Below are positions 31,125 to 40,670 of a stretch of 64,000 nt of DNA, one piece after another. A model generated the notes under the pieces. It had not been told where the DNA came from and did no database searches. It saw nothing but the letters and a program-made list of their open reading frames with translations. The translations under genes were made by a program, and so were the position numbers. The stretch's first letter is position 1; each line of letters opens with the position of its first letter. The stretch is from Coprinellus micaceus (lineage: Eukaryota > Basidiomycota > Agaricomycetes > Agaricales > Psathyrellaceae): the NCBI GenBank assembly GCA_951394405.1, contig OX596337.1, forward strand, positions 2,604,001 through 2,668,000, given 5' to 3'.

Positions 31125-33815
31125 ATGGACTATATCCCAAATTCCACCTTCTCTTCCCCCAGGAAGCACCGCCGCCGCAAGGTGGCGCCCCTGCGGCTCC
31201 AACACCCGTCTCCCACTCTCCCAGAATACGATCGGACCCTGCGAGCATCGCCAAGCTGGACACGGTCCCGGGACCTGGACGACGAGGTCGGGAACGAGGA
31301 AGAGTTTTCGGATAGGCCTCCGGACTACCCTGACAGTGCAGAAGAGGCAGACGAAGAGACTGAGCTGGACAACGACGATCCCCCAGATCTGCAGCACCAA
31401 CCCGTCCTCACGCAGTACTCTCGCCCTGGACCACGGCACAAGCACTCACTATCCAGCCCTTATCCACACACAGCCTCTCCACGAAGACAGAAGCGATTCT
31501 CTCAACAGCAGGGCCACAGCTCACCGTCCAAGTCTCCGACCACTGCGGCTCACAAGCGCCGGCATTCCTCCGTAGCTGTGCTCAAGTCGCGAACTGACTC
31601 GGACGTCGATAGCTATCTCGATACTTTACTCGAAAGAAGTGTCCACGCGCTTGAAATGTCCAACGCCCTTCTCCAAAGTTCCATATCGACACAGGCGACC
31701 ATGTCCTCGTTGCTATCTGGGCAAGAATACCACTCCGGGAACGCTGAATCCGCACTGGAAGCGCGCGCCATTGGGCTATCATCAACGCTACTCAGGAACT
31801 GGGACGTGCAAGAGGACTGGGCTCAGCAGTTGGATAGGATCCGGCAGGGTGTAGACTCCCTGCTAACCGACGAACCCCTCGAAACAGGTCCCATCAGCAA
31901 AAGCATGCCGTCTTCCTCCAGTCCATTGGAGGATATATCAAGGGTGTCAACAGACGATCTGATTCACAAACCCTCCGCCCATCTTCGCCTTGCCCCACAA
32001 GATCGCTCTACCCTCGTTTCCCCACCTCCCCGGGCCTTGACAATGTACGTTGACGCCCCTTCAACCATCTCGTCCCCAACGCTCCCTCGTGGAAGTGGAT
32101 GGCATACCCCAGAACTCGACCTGAACTCGTCGCCAAGTTCCGTCATGCTCCCAGCGACACTTGGCACTCGACCATCACACCCATCCTTCCATTCCATGAC
32201 CACCGCGTTTGGCGCCTCGACGTCCACATCCACCCCCAACCTCGCCCCTCCCCCCACAACCCGGACTTTCTCTGAGGCATTAGAGCCGCAACTTACAGAC
32301 AGGCCGGTGGATCCATCGACACCCGCCTACAACATGCTCTCGAATCTTGCAGCCAGAAGCAGCGCTGTCAATCTTGTGGGTAACGCTGCCGCCTCATCAT
32401 CAACTCTTACATTACCCTTGCCACCATCCGCGACGCCAATCTCGATTGCTAAGGATAGGCTCAAGCGCGTACCGAGCATCACAGCCTCCGCACCGTCGAG
32501 TTTTGTGTCTTCGTTTTTGTCTGGGGTTGCTTCGCTCCGGCGAAGGAATTCAAGCCCACCTCCCCCAGCAGACGTCAACGCTACCCCACCGTCACCTCGC
32601 TCGTCCCGGTCTATACAACCCCCGTCCTCATTCCACTCACCAAAGTATAAACGCCGCTCCATTTCAGCAGACCCAACCTCACTCCACACCTCGCCTTCTC
32701 GAATATCGCGTTCGAGCAGCAGAAACAGTAGGATCCCGGTCCATCACGTCCGGGAGCTAACGCCGCCAACCGAGGGTACGGATGAGGAAGGCTCATCCTC
32801 GTCTTCTGACGGATATGTGGCGAAGCAAACCATGGCTAGTTTGAGGCGAATACTGGACGAACAGCCCCCCCCACCACAACCTCCCCCTGCTCCAGAGTCG
32901 GAGAATCCTAACGGATTGAAGGGCGAAGACAATCCTAGCAGTCCAGTGGGGGCGAGGCTAGGTGGAACACGCAAGCCCCCTGCGTTCATGCCTCGGACGC
33001 CAGCAGTGGCGCCTTTGGCAGGGACGAGTACGGCTACGGCGTCTATTTCGCGCTTGTTTACGAAGGGTGTCCATACGAGCTCGACGAGGCCCAGGAGTCC
33101 GCCGCTGAAAAGTGTGATGAAAAGGAGGGGGATGGATGGGAGTGTAGGGACACCAAGCCCGAGCCCGTCGGTGTCCAGTTTCGGGGCGGTTGTTACTGTG
33201 CAGCCCCAACCACAGGCGCCCCCACCGATCATCATTCAGACTGAACAGTTTCTTCCTTCATCAGAATCAAGTGGAAGTGGACTACCCCGGGGAAATGGGA
33301 GCGTCAAAGGCAAGGAGCGGGAGATGACCGATCCTAATGCTCTGACCCCGCTTGGTGGACTAGGCAACATCGGCACCCTAGTCTCGCGCGCCCTCCTCTC
33401 TCGCTCGACACCCGCTTCCCGCCTACACACCCCACCAAGCTCAGGGACCTCCACACCTAAACGCATATCCTTCGCCGCCCTCCCAGAGTCGTACTCCAGC
33501 ACCAAAGCCGAAGGCGAAGCCGGCTCTGTCAACCGGAAGCGCAAAGAAGCTTCGGATCGGAGGCGCAGGCGGCGAGCTAACGGGGGTTCGGGGTCGGGGC
33601 ACAGTGTGAGTAGTAGTGATGATGAGGCGCTGAGAGGGGAGAGGAGCTGGTGGGCCAGTTGGTTGAGTGGGGGAGATGCGATGTATGGGGGGCACGGGTA
33701 TGGGAATGTGAGGGATCGGGAGCGGGTGGAGGATAGGGCAACGAGGAGGATGGGCATGACGATGGGGATGGGTGGGGCTGGGCATATGAGTGTTTTGGAT
33801 GAGTGGGGGGTGTAG
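31125..33815 (+). CDS. Large intronless, mostly disordered Ser/Pro-rich protein
   Basis: An 896-residue open frame without introns, unusual in this intron-rich neighbourhood. It has a basic N-terminus (RKHRRRK), an acidic stretch near residues 50-90 and one more ordered segment around residues 150-240 (SYLDTLLERSVHALEMSNAL, LSSTLLRNWDVQEDWAQQ) that looks helical. Long Ser/Pro/Thr-rich regions follow, with many RSxSP-like phosphorylation-type sites, then a basic RRRRR stretch and a Met/Gly-rich end. Homologues in other basidiomycetes are likely but no function is recognised. The ATG at 31125 is 179 bp from the divergent DUF1857 start. Confidence 0.75.
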   Translation: MDYIPNSTFSSPRKHRRRKVAPLRLQHPSPTLPEYDRTLRASPSWTRSRDLDDEVGNEEEFSDRPPDYPDSAEEADEETELDNDDPPDLQHQPVLTQYSRPGPRHKHSLSSPYPHTASPRRQKRFSQQQGHSSPSKSPTTAAHKRRHSSVAVLKSRTDSDVDSYLDTLLERSVHALEMSNALLQSSISTQATMSSLLSGQEYHSGNAESALEARAIGLSSTLLRNWDVQEDWAQQLDRIRQGVDSLLTDEPLETGPISKSMPSSSSPLEDISRVSTDDLIHKPSAHLRLAPQDRSTLVSPPPRALTMYVDAPSTISSPTLPRGSGWHTPELDLNSSPSSVMLPATLGTRPSHPSFHSMTTAFGASTSTSTPNLAPPPTTRTFSEALEPQLTDRPVDPSTPAYNMLSNLAARSSAVNLVGNAAASSSTLTLPLPPSATPISIAKDRLKRVPSITASAPSSFVSSFLSGVASLRRRNSSPPPPADVNATPPSPRSSRSIQPPSSFHSPKYKRRSISADPTSLHTSPSRISRSSSRNSRIPVHHVRELTPPTEGTDEEGSSSSSDGYVAKQTMASLRRILDEQPPPPQPPPAPESENPNGLKGEDNPSSPVGARLGGTRKPPAFMPRTPAVAPLAGTSTATASISRLFTKGVHTSSTRPRSPPLKSVMKRRGMDGSVGTPSPSPSVSSFGAVVTVQPQPQAPPPIIIQTEQFLPSSESSGSGLPRGNGSVKGKEREMTDPNALTPLGGLGNIGTLVSRALLSRSTPASRLHTPPSSGTSTPKRISFAALPESYSSTKAEGEAGSVNRKRKEASDRRRRRRANGGSGSGHSVSSSDDEALRGERSWWASWLSGGDAMYGGHGYGNVRDRERVEDRATRRMGMTMGMGGAGHMSVLDEWGV

Positions 33816-35218
33816 TTTTTGGTTGGGGGTGCTGACGGCGGTGATCCTGCCTTTGATCGTTTTACTCGTTTAGTTCTCGCCTTTTCCCCTCTGTCTCTCG
33901 CTGGTTTCTTTGCTTTCGACGCTTGAACTCACACAACTATCTATGCCTATGTACAACGACCTCTTCCGCTTCCACTACCTGTCCCCTTCTCCCCATTCTC
34001 TGTCCTCCCTTATCTTGTAGATCTTTTACTGACCGGTATACCCACATACCCCACCTACCTGCTTTGTAGATCATTCACCACCGTTTCTCAATCGAAATTC
34101 CGAGTCCTAAAACGTTCGCCCAACTCGTTTAGGGACCTTTCCATATCCTACCGGTGCGTTTCAGCGCCTCGAGGCTGAAGGAACCGCTCCCGACGTAAAT
34201 CCAGAGGAACACCCCTTTGGTCATGGTTTTCGAAGCATATCGAAGGGCTTGGAAGGACGAAGCGTGATACCTCTGTCCCTTTCCTCGTACTTGGAATCCA
34301 TCATCCATCAAGCCATTGTTGTGCAAATAGGGGTCCACAGATTACGAGAAGAGCAACGACTTCTTCACAAATTTGATTATTAAACTGTCATTTCGGGTAA
34401 AGGGTGTGAATTCTCGTTGTTCCCGGTGGCGCTCTCTCCTCTCGATTGGACGAAAAGGTTTTGGGAAAGGACCCATTGGGTTTCTAGCGGACGGAAGTTC
34501 GGCGTTTAGTGCCTTGTGGCTATCGCTGAGCCACTCACACTCAGAGCTGGACGCTCGTTGGAAATTCAACAGGTATCAGGAAGCCGGTCCCGATGCTTTG
34601 AAGACTAATGGGTGCACGGACCCATATTCGCATCCGCAAGGTCGTCGATCCGTGTGAGAGATAAAGGTGCTTTGAATTTTCGAGAACCCGAGCCAAAAAT
34701 GCTACTGTACAACTTGGATGTAATCGACAGACAGGTAGGTGCTAAAGCTATGTAGGAGTAGGACGATTGAACGGTGTAGCTTGTGTGACGAAGACCGTAG
34801 GGTCTAGAGGGTCACCAAATGTGTAAATAGCTCTACGAAAAGCGCTAAGCGCTCCTTGACTAGCTAGCTTTTGGCGTCAAAAGGACCAAGAACGGAGAAT
34901 CGGCGCGAAAAAAGAACGAGCCAGGCCGGCAAACAGAGAGAGACAGACGACGAAAAGAGTACGTGGAAAAGAGGAGAAATTGTTCAATGCAAGAGACAAT
35001 GGACAACAGACAAAACGAGAAAGGGAGGAAGGGCCAAGCAAGAAAAGTCGAGATGTGCACGTAGGTTACGTATGTAGGTGGGGGCGTAAAACATAAACGT
35101 GTAAGGCGTAGGCGTAGGGATGTTCCAAGAATGTCGTATCGAGAAAAGTGCGTCGGGGGGAAGAGGTAGAAGGCGGTAGGGTGAAGAAAATGGGTAAAAA
35201 GAGGATAGGCACAAGTAG

Positions 35219-35232
35219 CGCTCGATCGAGCG
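35219..35232. repeat. Perfect 14-bp palindrome
   Basis: CGCTCGATCGAGCG is identical to its reverse complement. It opens a cluster of inverted repeats in the 35.2-35.5 kb gap. Confidence 0.7.
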
Positions 35233-35271
35233 GCCTCGGGCCAACTAGTGCGCTACCTCCTGCTACGTGCA

Positions 35272-35296
35272 GCATGCATGGGTCCAATATGCATGC
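35272..35296. repeat. Inverted repeat GCATGCAT / ATGCATGC
   Basis: Eight-base perfect arms flank a nine-base loop (35280-35288). Each arm itself contains overlapping palindromes GCATGC and ATGCAT. Confidence 0.7.
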
Positions 35297-35435
35297 TCAG
35301 TGCAACTAGTATGCAGGAAGGATGGGCGCCCATGCAGAGTTGTCGTCGAGTCCCTAGGCCCGACGGACCCGTCGTAGCATGGGAGAGCCGGCGGGCCCTG
35401 CACCTCGCCCCAAATGGCGCTGCGAAAATGCAGGT

Positions 35436-35455
35436 TTGCATACATGTGTATGCAA
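35436..35455. repeat. Inverted repeat TTGCATAC / GTATGCAA
   Basis: Eight-base perfect arms with a four-base loop ATGT could form a tight hairpin. The TGCAT core repeats that of the inverted repeat at 35272-35296. Confidence 0.7.
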
Positions 35456-36338
35456 GGGGATAGAAGAGAGAAGTAGATGAATGGGTGGCAGAACAAAGCG
35501 TAAAATGGGGAGGGGGGGGTGGCATAGGGTCGGGTATCGAAACCCGAAAGGATATAAGGCATAATTTGGGTATCATAACCGGCATATGGTGCTGGCCAAT
35601 ATCGTCCGATGGGCGGATATATTGGTCCAGGGTACCCTAGAGGAGGAAACAAAGGAAAAGAAGAGGGGGGAAATCAACCAAAAAAAGGTTGGAGGAGGAA
35701 GGTAAAAAGGGGGCGGCGGTGAAAGGGAAAAAAGGGGCGGAGGTAAAAGAAGTAACGACAGCGAGGATTGGTTAATGTACACTGGTGCAGTAGCGGACGA
35801 AAACAGACAACGACAACACGAAAGATAGCGACGACAGCGAGGAGATGAGGGATGAAGGGGTGGATGGGGGTACTCGGGTGTTGGATGTCGTTTTCGACCG
35901 GAACAAAGCAATGCACAGCGACGAACGGAACGAGACAAAGGGAGAAATGGGGAAAGGAAACGGGCGGGAGATGCGCGATGCAGGGACGGGACGGAAGGGA
36001 GTTCGCGTATGAAGTGATGGCGGGAAAAGGGGTTGCATGACGCATGAATGTGTGGAGGGACGGAGGCGTGATTGATGGAGTAGGAGAAGATGGGAAGAAT
36101 AAAGAGCAATAAACAAGCATCGTACTGTGTCGAGGTGGGGGACGATGGGGAGAGATGCTGGGGTATCGTATAGTGTCTTTCCACTTTGTTCGTTCATTGA
36201 TGCTTTGTCCACCCAATGCAAGCTCCACTCATTAGTCGTAGAGCATTAGGCGAGGGCCAGATACTGTCCACATCGCGTTAGTACGCAGTGGAGGAAAGAC
36301 GAGCAAGAAACTTACCAGCACCTCTACGACCATAATAA

Positions 36339-37361
36339 TTATGAAGGGATAAGGGAGATACCGTAGACGACGAGCACGCTGGTGATGGTGGCGATGGCGA
36401 ACATCTGGAAGAAGGTGACCATGCGGGGTCCCTCCACGACCGGTTTACGCTCGATGGTCCCAGGCATCAGCTGTTGTTGTGAGCCAAAGTCCGAGTCTGG
36501 TGAGCCTGAGCCTGGATATAGATGCTGCGCCCTGGCGGCGACCTCGTCGACAAAGTCGGGACTCTTTCCAAGGACAACGAGCATGGACGCGTCTCCAGTA
36601 GGGATGGGCCTTGACGAGCCTGAGGAGGTCCTGGGCATAGTGGCCGCGTATACGCCGCGCCGGCGTGTCTCCCTCTCTATCCGGGGGACTTCGTTCTTCT
36701 TTGCCCTGAATATCGTGACCATTGACTTGTTGAAGCGTGCGTAATCTGAAATGCGAGCGACGAAGCTGCTCTGCCTGCCCAGTGGGGTATCAGGGTACAT
36801 CCTTGCGCCATCCATTGTCCCCGAAGAGGTGTCGCTTGAACCAGAGCCAAAGGCGTCGTCGTCTGAGCTGATGTCGCTGATGCGGTCGTCGATATCGTCG
36901 TGATCATGGTCTACGAGCACTGTGGAAACAAGGGAGTCGGTGGGGGAACCTGCGCGGAAGTTTCTCGTGGGGGTTATGGGATATGGTTGGAGCTGGGGGT
37001 GGAGAGGTTTCTGCTGCTGCATGAACTTGAGGTCCGCCGCGCTGTCCCAGTTGGGGTTCCTCCGACGGTACCCACCACCTGGCAGGTGCTCGAACTTGAG
37101 GCGGTTGCAGATTTCGAAGGAAGCGTCGTCCTGGAACGAGGGCTCTTGGGAGATGCTCCGGTGTGTGAGGTCCATGGGGGCGCTGAGACTGGTGGCTGGG
37201 CTGGGTGTGGGGGGTGGCGAGACGAGGGAACGACCTGGACTAACGCTGGCAGTGACGCGTTTGGCGGGCGTTGGACAGACTGGTGAACCAGCGACGCGCT
37301 TGTGACCCTCCATGTACCCCCCGCATGTGTGGCAGACTGGTTTTCGTCGAGAGGTCTGCAT
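36339..37361 (-). CDS. Tail-anchored membrane protein with N-terminal Cys motif
   Basis: Intronless 340-residue protein of unknown function. The N-terminus has a small possible zinc site (VCHTCGGYMEGHKR...VCP) just after MQTSRRKP. The middle is disordered and Ser/Pro-rich, with an acidic patch (DHDHDDIDDRISDISSDDDA). A segment near residues 215-235 (FVARISDYARFNKSMVTIF) may be helical. The C-terminus is a single hydrophobic stretch (FFQMFAIATITSVLVVYGIS) with only a few residues after it, typical of a tail-anchored protein. The first ATG in frame (37361) was chosen over an upstream non-ATG extension. Confidence 0.7.
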   Translation of the reverse strand: MQTSRRKPVCHTCGGYMEGHKRVAGSPVCPTPAKRVTASVSPGRSLVSPPPTPSPATSLSAPMDLTHRSISQEPSFQDDASFEICNRLKFEHLPGGGYRRRNPNWDSAADLKFMQQQKPLHPQLQPYPITPTRNFRAGSPTDSLVSTVLVDHDHDDIDDRISDISSDDDAFGSGSSDTSSGTMDGARMYPDTPLGRQSSFVARISDYARFNKSMVTIFRAKKNEVPRIERETRRRGVYAATMPRTSSGSSRPIPTGDASMLVVLGKSPDFVDEVAARAQHLYPGSGSPDSDFGSQQQLMPGTIERKPVVEGPRMVTFFQMFAIATITSVLVVYGISLIPS

Positions 37362-37929
37362 GGCGTGCCCGAAGTCGAAGACGATCAAGGTTAAGGGGAA
37401 CTTGCGAAGGGCGGTGGCGGTGCCGTTGCTACTCCCAGAGTTGGGTTTTGGCGGCGGCGGTCCTTGAGACGATTCGCGATTCCCTCTCCTGGGGCTCTGG
37501 ACCTTTGAAACGCCTGGATATTTCAGAAATCGAGGTCAGGACGCGAGACTCATGCCTGGAGAGCACCCATCGCCTTATCGCGATTTTCTACGCACTTGGG
37601 TGGGTTTGCGGGCAGGCGGTCGTGGTCGTGGTCGTGCGGGGTGCGCTGCCAGTGGGCGACACGAGGTTCGATGGTCGTAATGGTCGAGTATTAAATCGAG
37701 AGCGAGGCGTTCAACGTTCAATTCAACGGTTGCAAGGCGACGGGAAATAACAAATGGCTGTATCGGGAGGTGGTGTCGTAATCTACTGGCGGGACGATAG
37801 AGATCTTGTTCTTTCGTCAGGAAATGTGGTAGCAGCGTCTTCGTCTAGCGAGGGAGGGACGCAAGCCCGTTGTACTCGAGAACAAGGAGAACAAGACGCA
37901 AAAGGCAAGCGCGTCGGGCGTAAATGCGC

Positions 37930-38006
37930 CCCGCGCCTCACGTGGGAGCGTGACCTACGCGAGGCGCGGGAAACTTTCTCGGGCGCGTCCGACGAGGCGT
38001 ATATAA
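37930..38006 (+). promoter_or_regulatory. Palindromic element, E2F-like site and TATA box
   Basis: CCCGCGCCTC (37930-37939) and GAGGCGCGGG (37961-37970) form a perfect 10-bp inverted repeat. GCGGGAAA (37966-37973) is the complement of an E2F-type TTTCCCGC. TATATAA follows at 38000-38006. The arrangement looks like a regulated promoter pointing right, directly into the repeat at 38043. Confidence 0.5.
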
Positions 38007-38042
38007 GCGACAATTTTCGCGTTCTGCTCCTTCTCCTCAAGT

Positions 38043-38335
38043 GTCCGCTATCAACCACCGAAGCGCCCAGCACATCGCACAGACGTTCGCTCGTCTGGTG
38101 GGCGGTTATCTTCTGGTTGACGGAGCGAGACGTCCTTCGGGGTGTTCACGAGACCGAGCTGCGTTGTCGAGCTCGTTGCTGCGCTCGAGTCCGCTTCGGC
38201 GTCGACTTGGGTGTGGTGGCTGATGCAGGCAGCGATGGCGTCGTCATATTCCTGTACCTTCCGTACCCCATCCTCCTCGCTGAGGGTGTGTCACTATGTG
38301 GCCTTGACGGCTTGGTCAAACCATGACGGAGACAA
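38043..38335 (+). repeat. Dispersed repeat, copy 2
   Basis: Matches the minus strand at 16957-17218 with substitutions and several indels. The conserved frame reads INHRSAQHIA and LVGGYLLVDGARRP and then breaks. It starts about 37 bases after a TATA box. Terminal repeats and target-site duplications were not recognised. Ends are approximate. Confidence 0.75.
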
Positions 38336-38808
38336 TTTTCCATAGCTTTCCATTGTATGTGCTCACGTTCTTGTGCTCAAATGAAGACGATATCTCTCCC
38401 CCTACCTGACCATCTTCTCTCCGATGACCATTGTCCTCTCGATCGAGTCCATCGCCTCGAGGATGTCGCATGTCGTCCCAACCACGATCGCCGAGCTCTC
38501 CACTGGAAGAAGGTCCACCTGATCCAATACCACCGACCACACTCATACCACTTTCCCTCCTCCAGCCTTCTGTGATAGGTTACCGACCTTTAGCGGATCT
38601 CGAAGCCCGCGCTCTAAAGTTTCCCGTTGAGAACACGGACGATATCATCGGCGCAAACCTGAGCAAAATTTTACTCGCCCAATTCTCGGATGCCCTTCGC
38701 AGAACCCATCCACAATACTCCGCGACCTTCCCTTCGCTCCGGATAACAGCCATAGTATGTTGTCTAGGCCAGCGATTCCGTCTCCCCGCCTCTGCAGCGT
38801 ACAACGCC

Positions 38809-40334
38809 ATGGCGCTCCCAACAACGACCAGCGAATACACTCTTGGCAAGGTTTCCCACTTTTCGCCTTTCGCCCATTTCATTATCTCACACCCCACTGA
38901 ACACAGATCGGTGACTACCACACCCTCGGCACACGCGAAGCCGATATTCCGCCACTCGAAGACGGGCAAGTCCTCGTCAAGGTCCACGCCGTATCTTTGC
39001 AATACCGCGACCTCGCCATCGCTCGAGGGACGTACGGTGTAACGCAGTGAGGTCTCCTGTTAACCCCTCCCCTTCATACCTTAACATACCCTCCCTCTTG
39101 CTCCTCATACTCCCAGAGCCCCCGACGGCCTCGTCCCCTGCTCAGACGCCTCCGGCACCATCGTCGTCCTCACCCCCTCCGCCTCCTCCCTTGATTGGAA
39201 CCTTGGCGACAGGGTCGCAGCAAACTTTTGCAACGACCACCTATACGGGGACGCCACGCCCGAAGTGCTTCGATCTGCGCTGGGGAGCGGGGATAAATAC
39301 GGTGGGGCTTTGGTAGGGTATAGGAGTTTTCCAGCTCATGTAAGTGTGAGGGGCAAAAAGAGAGAGGGGACACTAACCCTCGTACCGCACAGGCTTTGGT
39401 GAAAATCCCCGATTTTCTGTCGTATGAAGAGGCGTGCACTTTGCCGTGAGGACGTCTCTGCTCATTGTCTAGCGCAAGGTTCCAGCTAACACTCTGGACA
39501 GATGCGCTGGTGTCACAGCGTACAACGCCCTCCACGGTCCAATCCCCCTAAAGGCGGGCGACTATGTCCTGATCCTGGGCACAGGAGGCGTCGCAATGTA
39601 AGCCTCGTCCCGCTCTTGCTCTCACTGTCTAGTAGTCCCACTGTCCGACCTCGAACTCCTCTCAGTTTTGGCCTCCAATTTGCTCTAGCGTCTGGAGCGA
39701 CAGTCATCGTAACCTCCTCATCCAACGACAAACTCGGAGCCGTGCGCAAATTAGGCGCACACCACGTCATTAACTACAAGACGAACGAGAACTGGGATGA
39801 GGAGGTGCTCAAGATCGTGAGTCCCCCTGCATCCCTCCCCTCTTGTCTCCTTCCTCCCCATCTTTCCCCGTACCATCTTGTTGCGTACTTGCCTCCGACT
39901 GACCTCACTCCCCTTTCAGACGAACGGTCGCGGCGTCGACCACGTCATCGAAGTCAGCGGCAGCACCGTCCTCCAAAGCATCAAGTCCGTGCGCATAGGC
40001 GGATCTATCCACCTCGTCGGATACGTCGGGCAAGGTGCCCCTCCCGCGAACCTCATTTGGCCCATCATTGGGAAAGCGGTGAACGTCAGAGGGGTGTTGA
40101 TTGGGCCTGTTGCTTTGTAAGTGCTACTATGCACTTGTAGGATTGAAAAAAGGATCGCTGAAGCATCGCGTTGATAGGTTCAAGGACATGCTCCACCTTA
40201 TCATGGCGAACCCGAAGGTCGCGAAGCCGGTTGTGGATAAGGTGTTTCCATGGGAAGAGGCGGTTCAGGCGTATGAGTATCTCGAGGCGCAGAAGCACGT
40301 TGGGAAGGTCGTCATTAGGGTCGCCAAGGACTGA
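38809..40334 (+). CDS. MDR-family NAD(P)-dependent alcohol dehydrogenase / quinone oxidoreductase-like
   Basis: Medium-chain dehydrogenase with at least eight exons. The first are 38809-38850, 38907-39046 and 39117-39339, and the last ends at 40334. The GroES-like domain shows GQVLVKVHAVSLQYRDLAIA and PDGLVPCSDASG, followed by CAGVTAYNAL. The Rossmann part has LILGTGGVA (intron inside the glycine loop), FGLQFALASGATVIVTSSSN, KLGAHHVINYKT, GVDHVIEVSG and VGYVGQG. The start exon encodes only 14 residues (MALPTTTSEYTLGK). Catalytic zinc ligands of classical ADH are not all evident. The substrate is unknown. Confidence 0.85.
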
Positions 40335-40670
40335 CCTTGGAGCGAACTCGGGATCAGGGTGGTGGAAAGTGGAAAGATGAAAGGGCATCTCCATTGAGGA
40401 CTCGGGTATGTCGGAGTCGTTGGTATAATGGTATCGTACAACGGGTATGAAACGAGCTACACACGGCCAAAGCGTGAACAGCAGGGAGCGAAACTGGGAC
40501 TGAGTATAGTAGACAGAAACGAGAAGGACAATATACAAACGAGAGTGATCATCTACAAGCTACCAAGAACAAGGGCGGCGAGCAACAGAGTCTATATATG
40601 AAAGCAATGTATGTAGACGAAACCGAATGAGAAACCAACGAGAAAGGGAGGGGGACGTGCGGCTACGAAA
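40335..40670. other. Convergent 3' region
   Basis: 336 bp between the 3' ends of the dehydrogenase and the FunK1 gene. No gene. A tRNA A-box-like string at 40421 lacks any B box. Confidence 0.45.

Larger units (their letters stand above)
33816..36338. other. Long gene-free gap with purine asymmetry and palindromes
   Basis: This is the longest non-coding stretch in the window (2.5 kb), between two genes that converge on it. From about 34870 to 36150 the plus strand is strongly purine-rich (aggggggg, ggaggaggaagg, gaaaaaagggg). As a result all long minus-strand frames are artefactual Pro/Ser/Phe/Leu-rich translations. A palindrome-dense core lies at 35219-35455. No protein family, tRNA or transposon ends were recognised. 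A non-coding transcript or long untranslated region is possible. Confidence 0.5.
37362..38808. other. Intergenic region holding promoter-like palindrome and repeat copy 2
   Basis: Between divergent genes at 36339-37361 and 38809. It contains an inverted repeat and TATA box (37930-38006) and a dispersed repeat (38043-38335). Frames at 37754-38326, 38431-39042 (plus) and 38580-39002 (minus) overlap, and none shows family features. A short unrecognised gene cannot be ruled out. Confidence 0.45.

Noticed and set aside
34860..36228. Several long minus-strand open frames (up to about 200 residues) rich in Pro, Ser, Phe and His
   Set aside because: They overlap in all three frames and reflect the purine-rich plus strand. 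There is no domain and no consistent splice pattern.
37754..38326. Plus-strand frame of 190 residues covering the second repeat copy
   Set aside because: It runs through the palindromic promoter-like element and changes frame relative to repeat copy 1, so it is unlikely to be a real protein.
38580..39002. Minus-strand frame of 140 residues upstream of the dehydrogenase
   Set aside because: It overlaps the first dehydrogenase exons in antisense and has no family features. Its plus-strand counterpart (38431-39042) is likewise unsupported.
40421..40431. TGGTATAATGG resembling a tRNA A box
   Set aside because: No B box (GGTTCGANNCC type) and no cloverleaf could be found within the next 100 bases.
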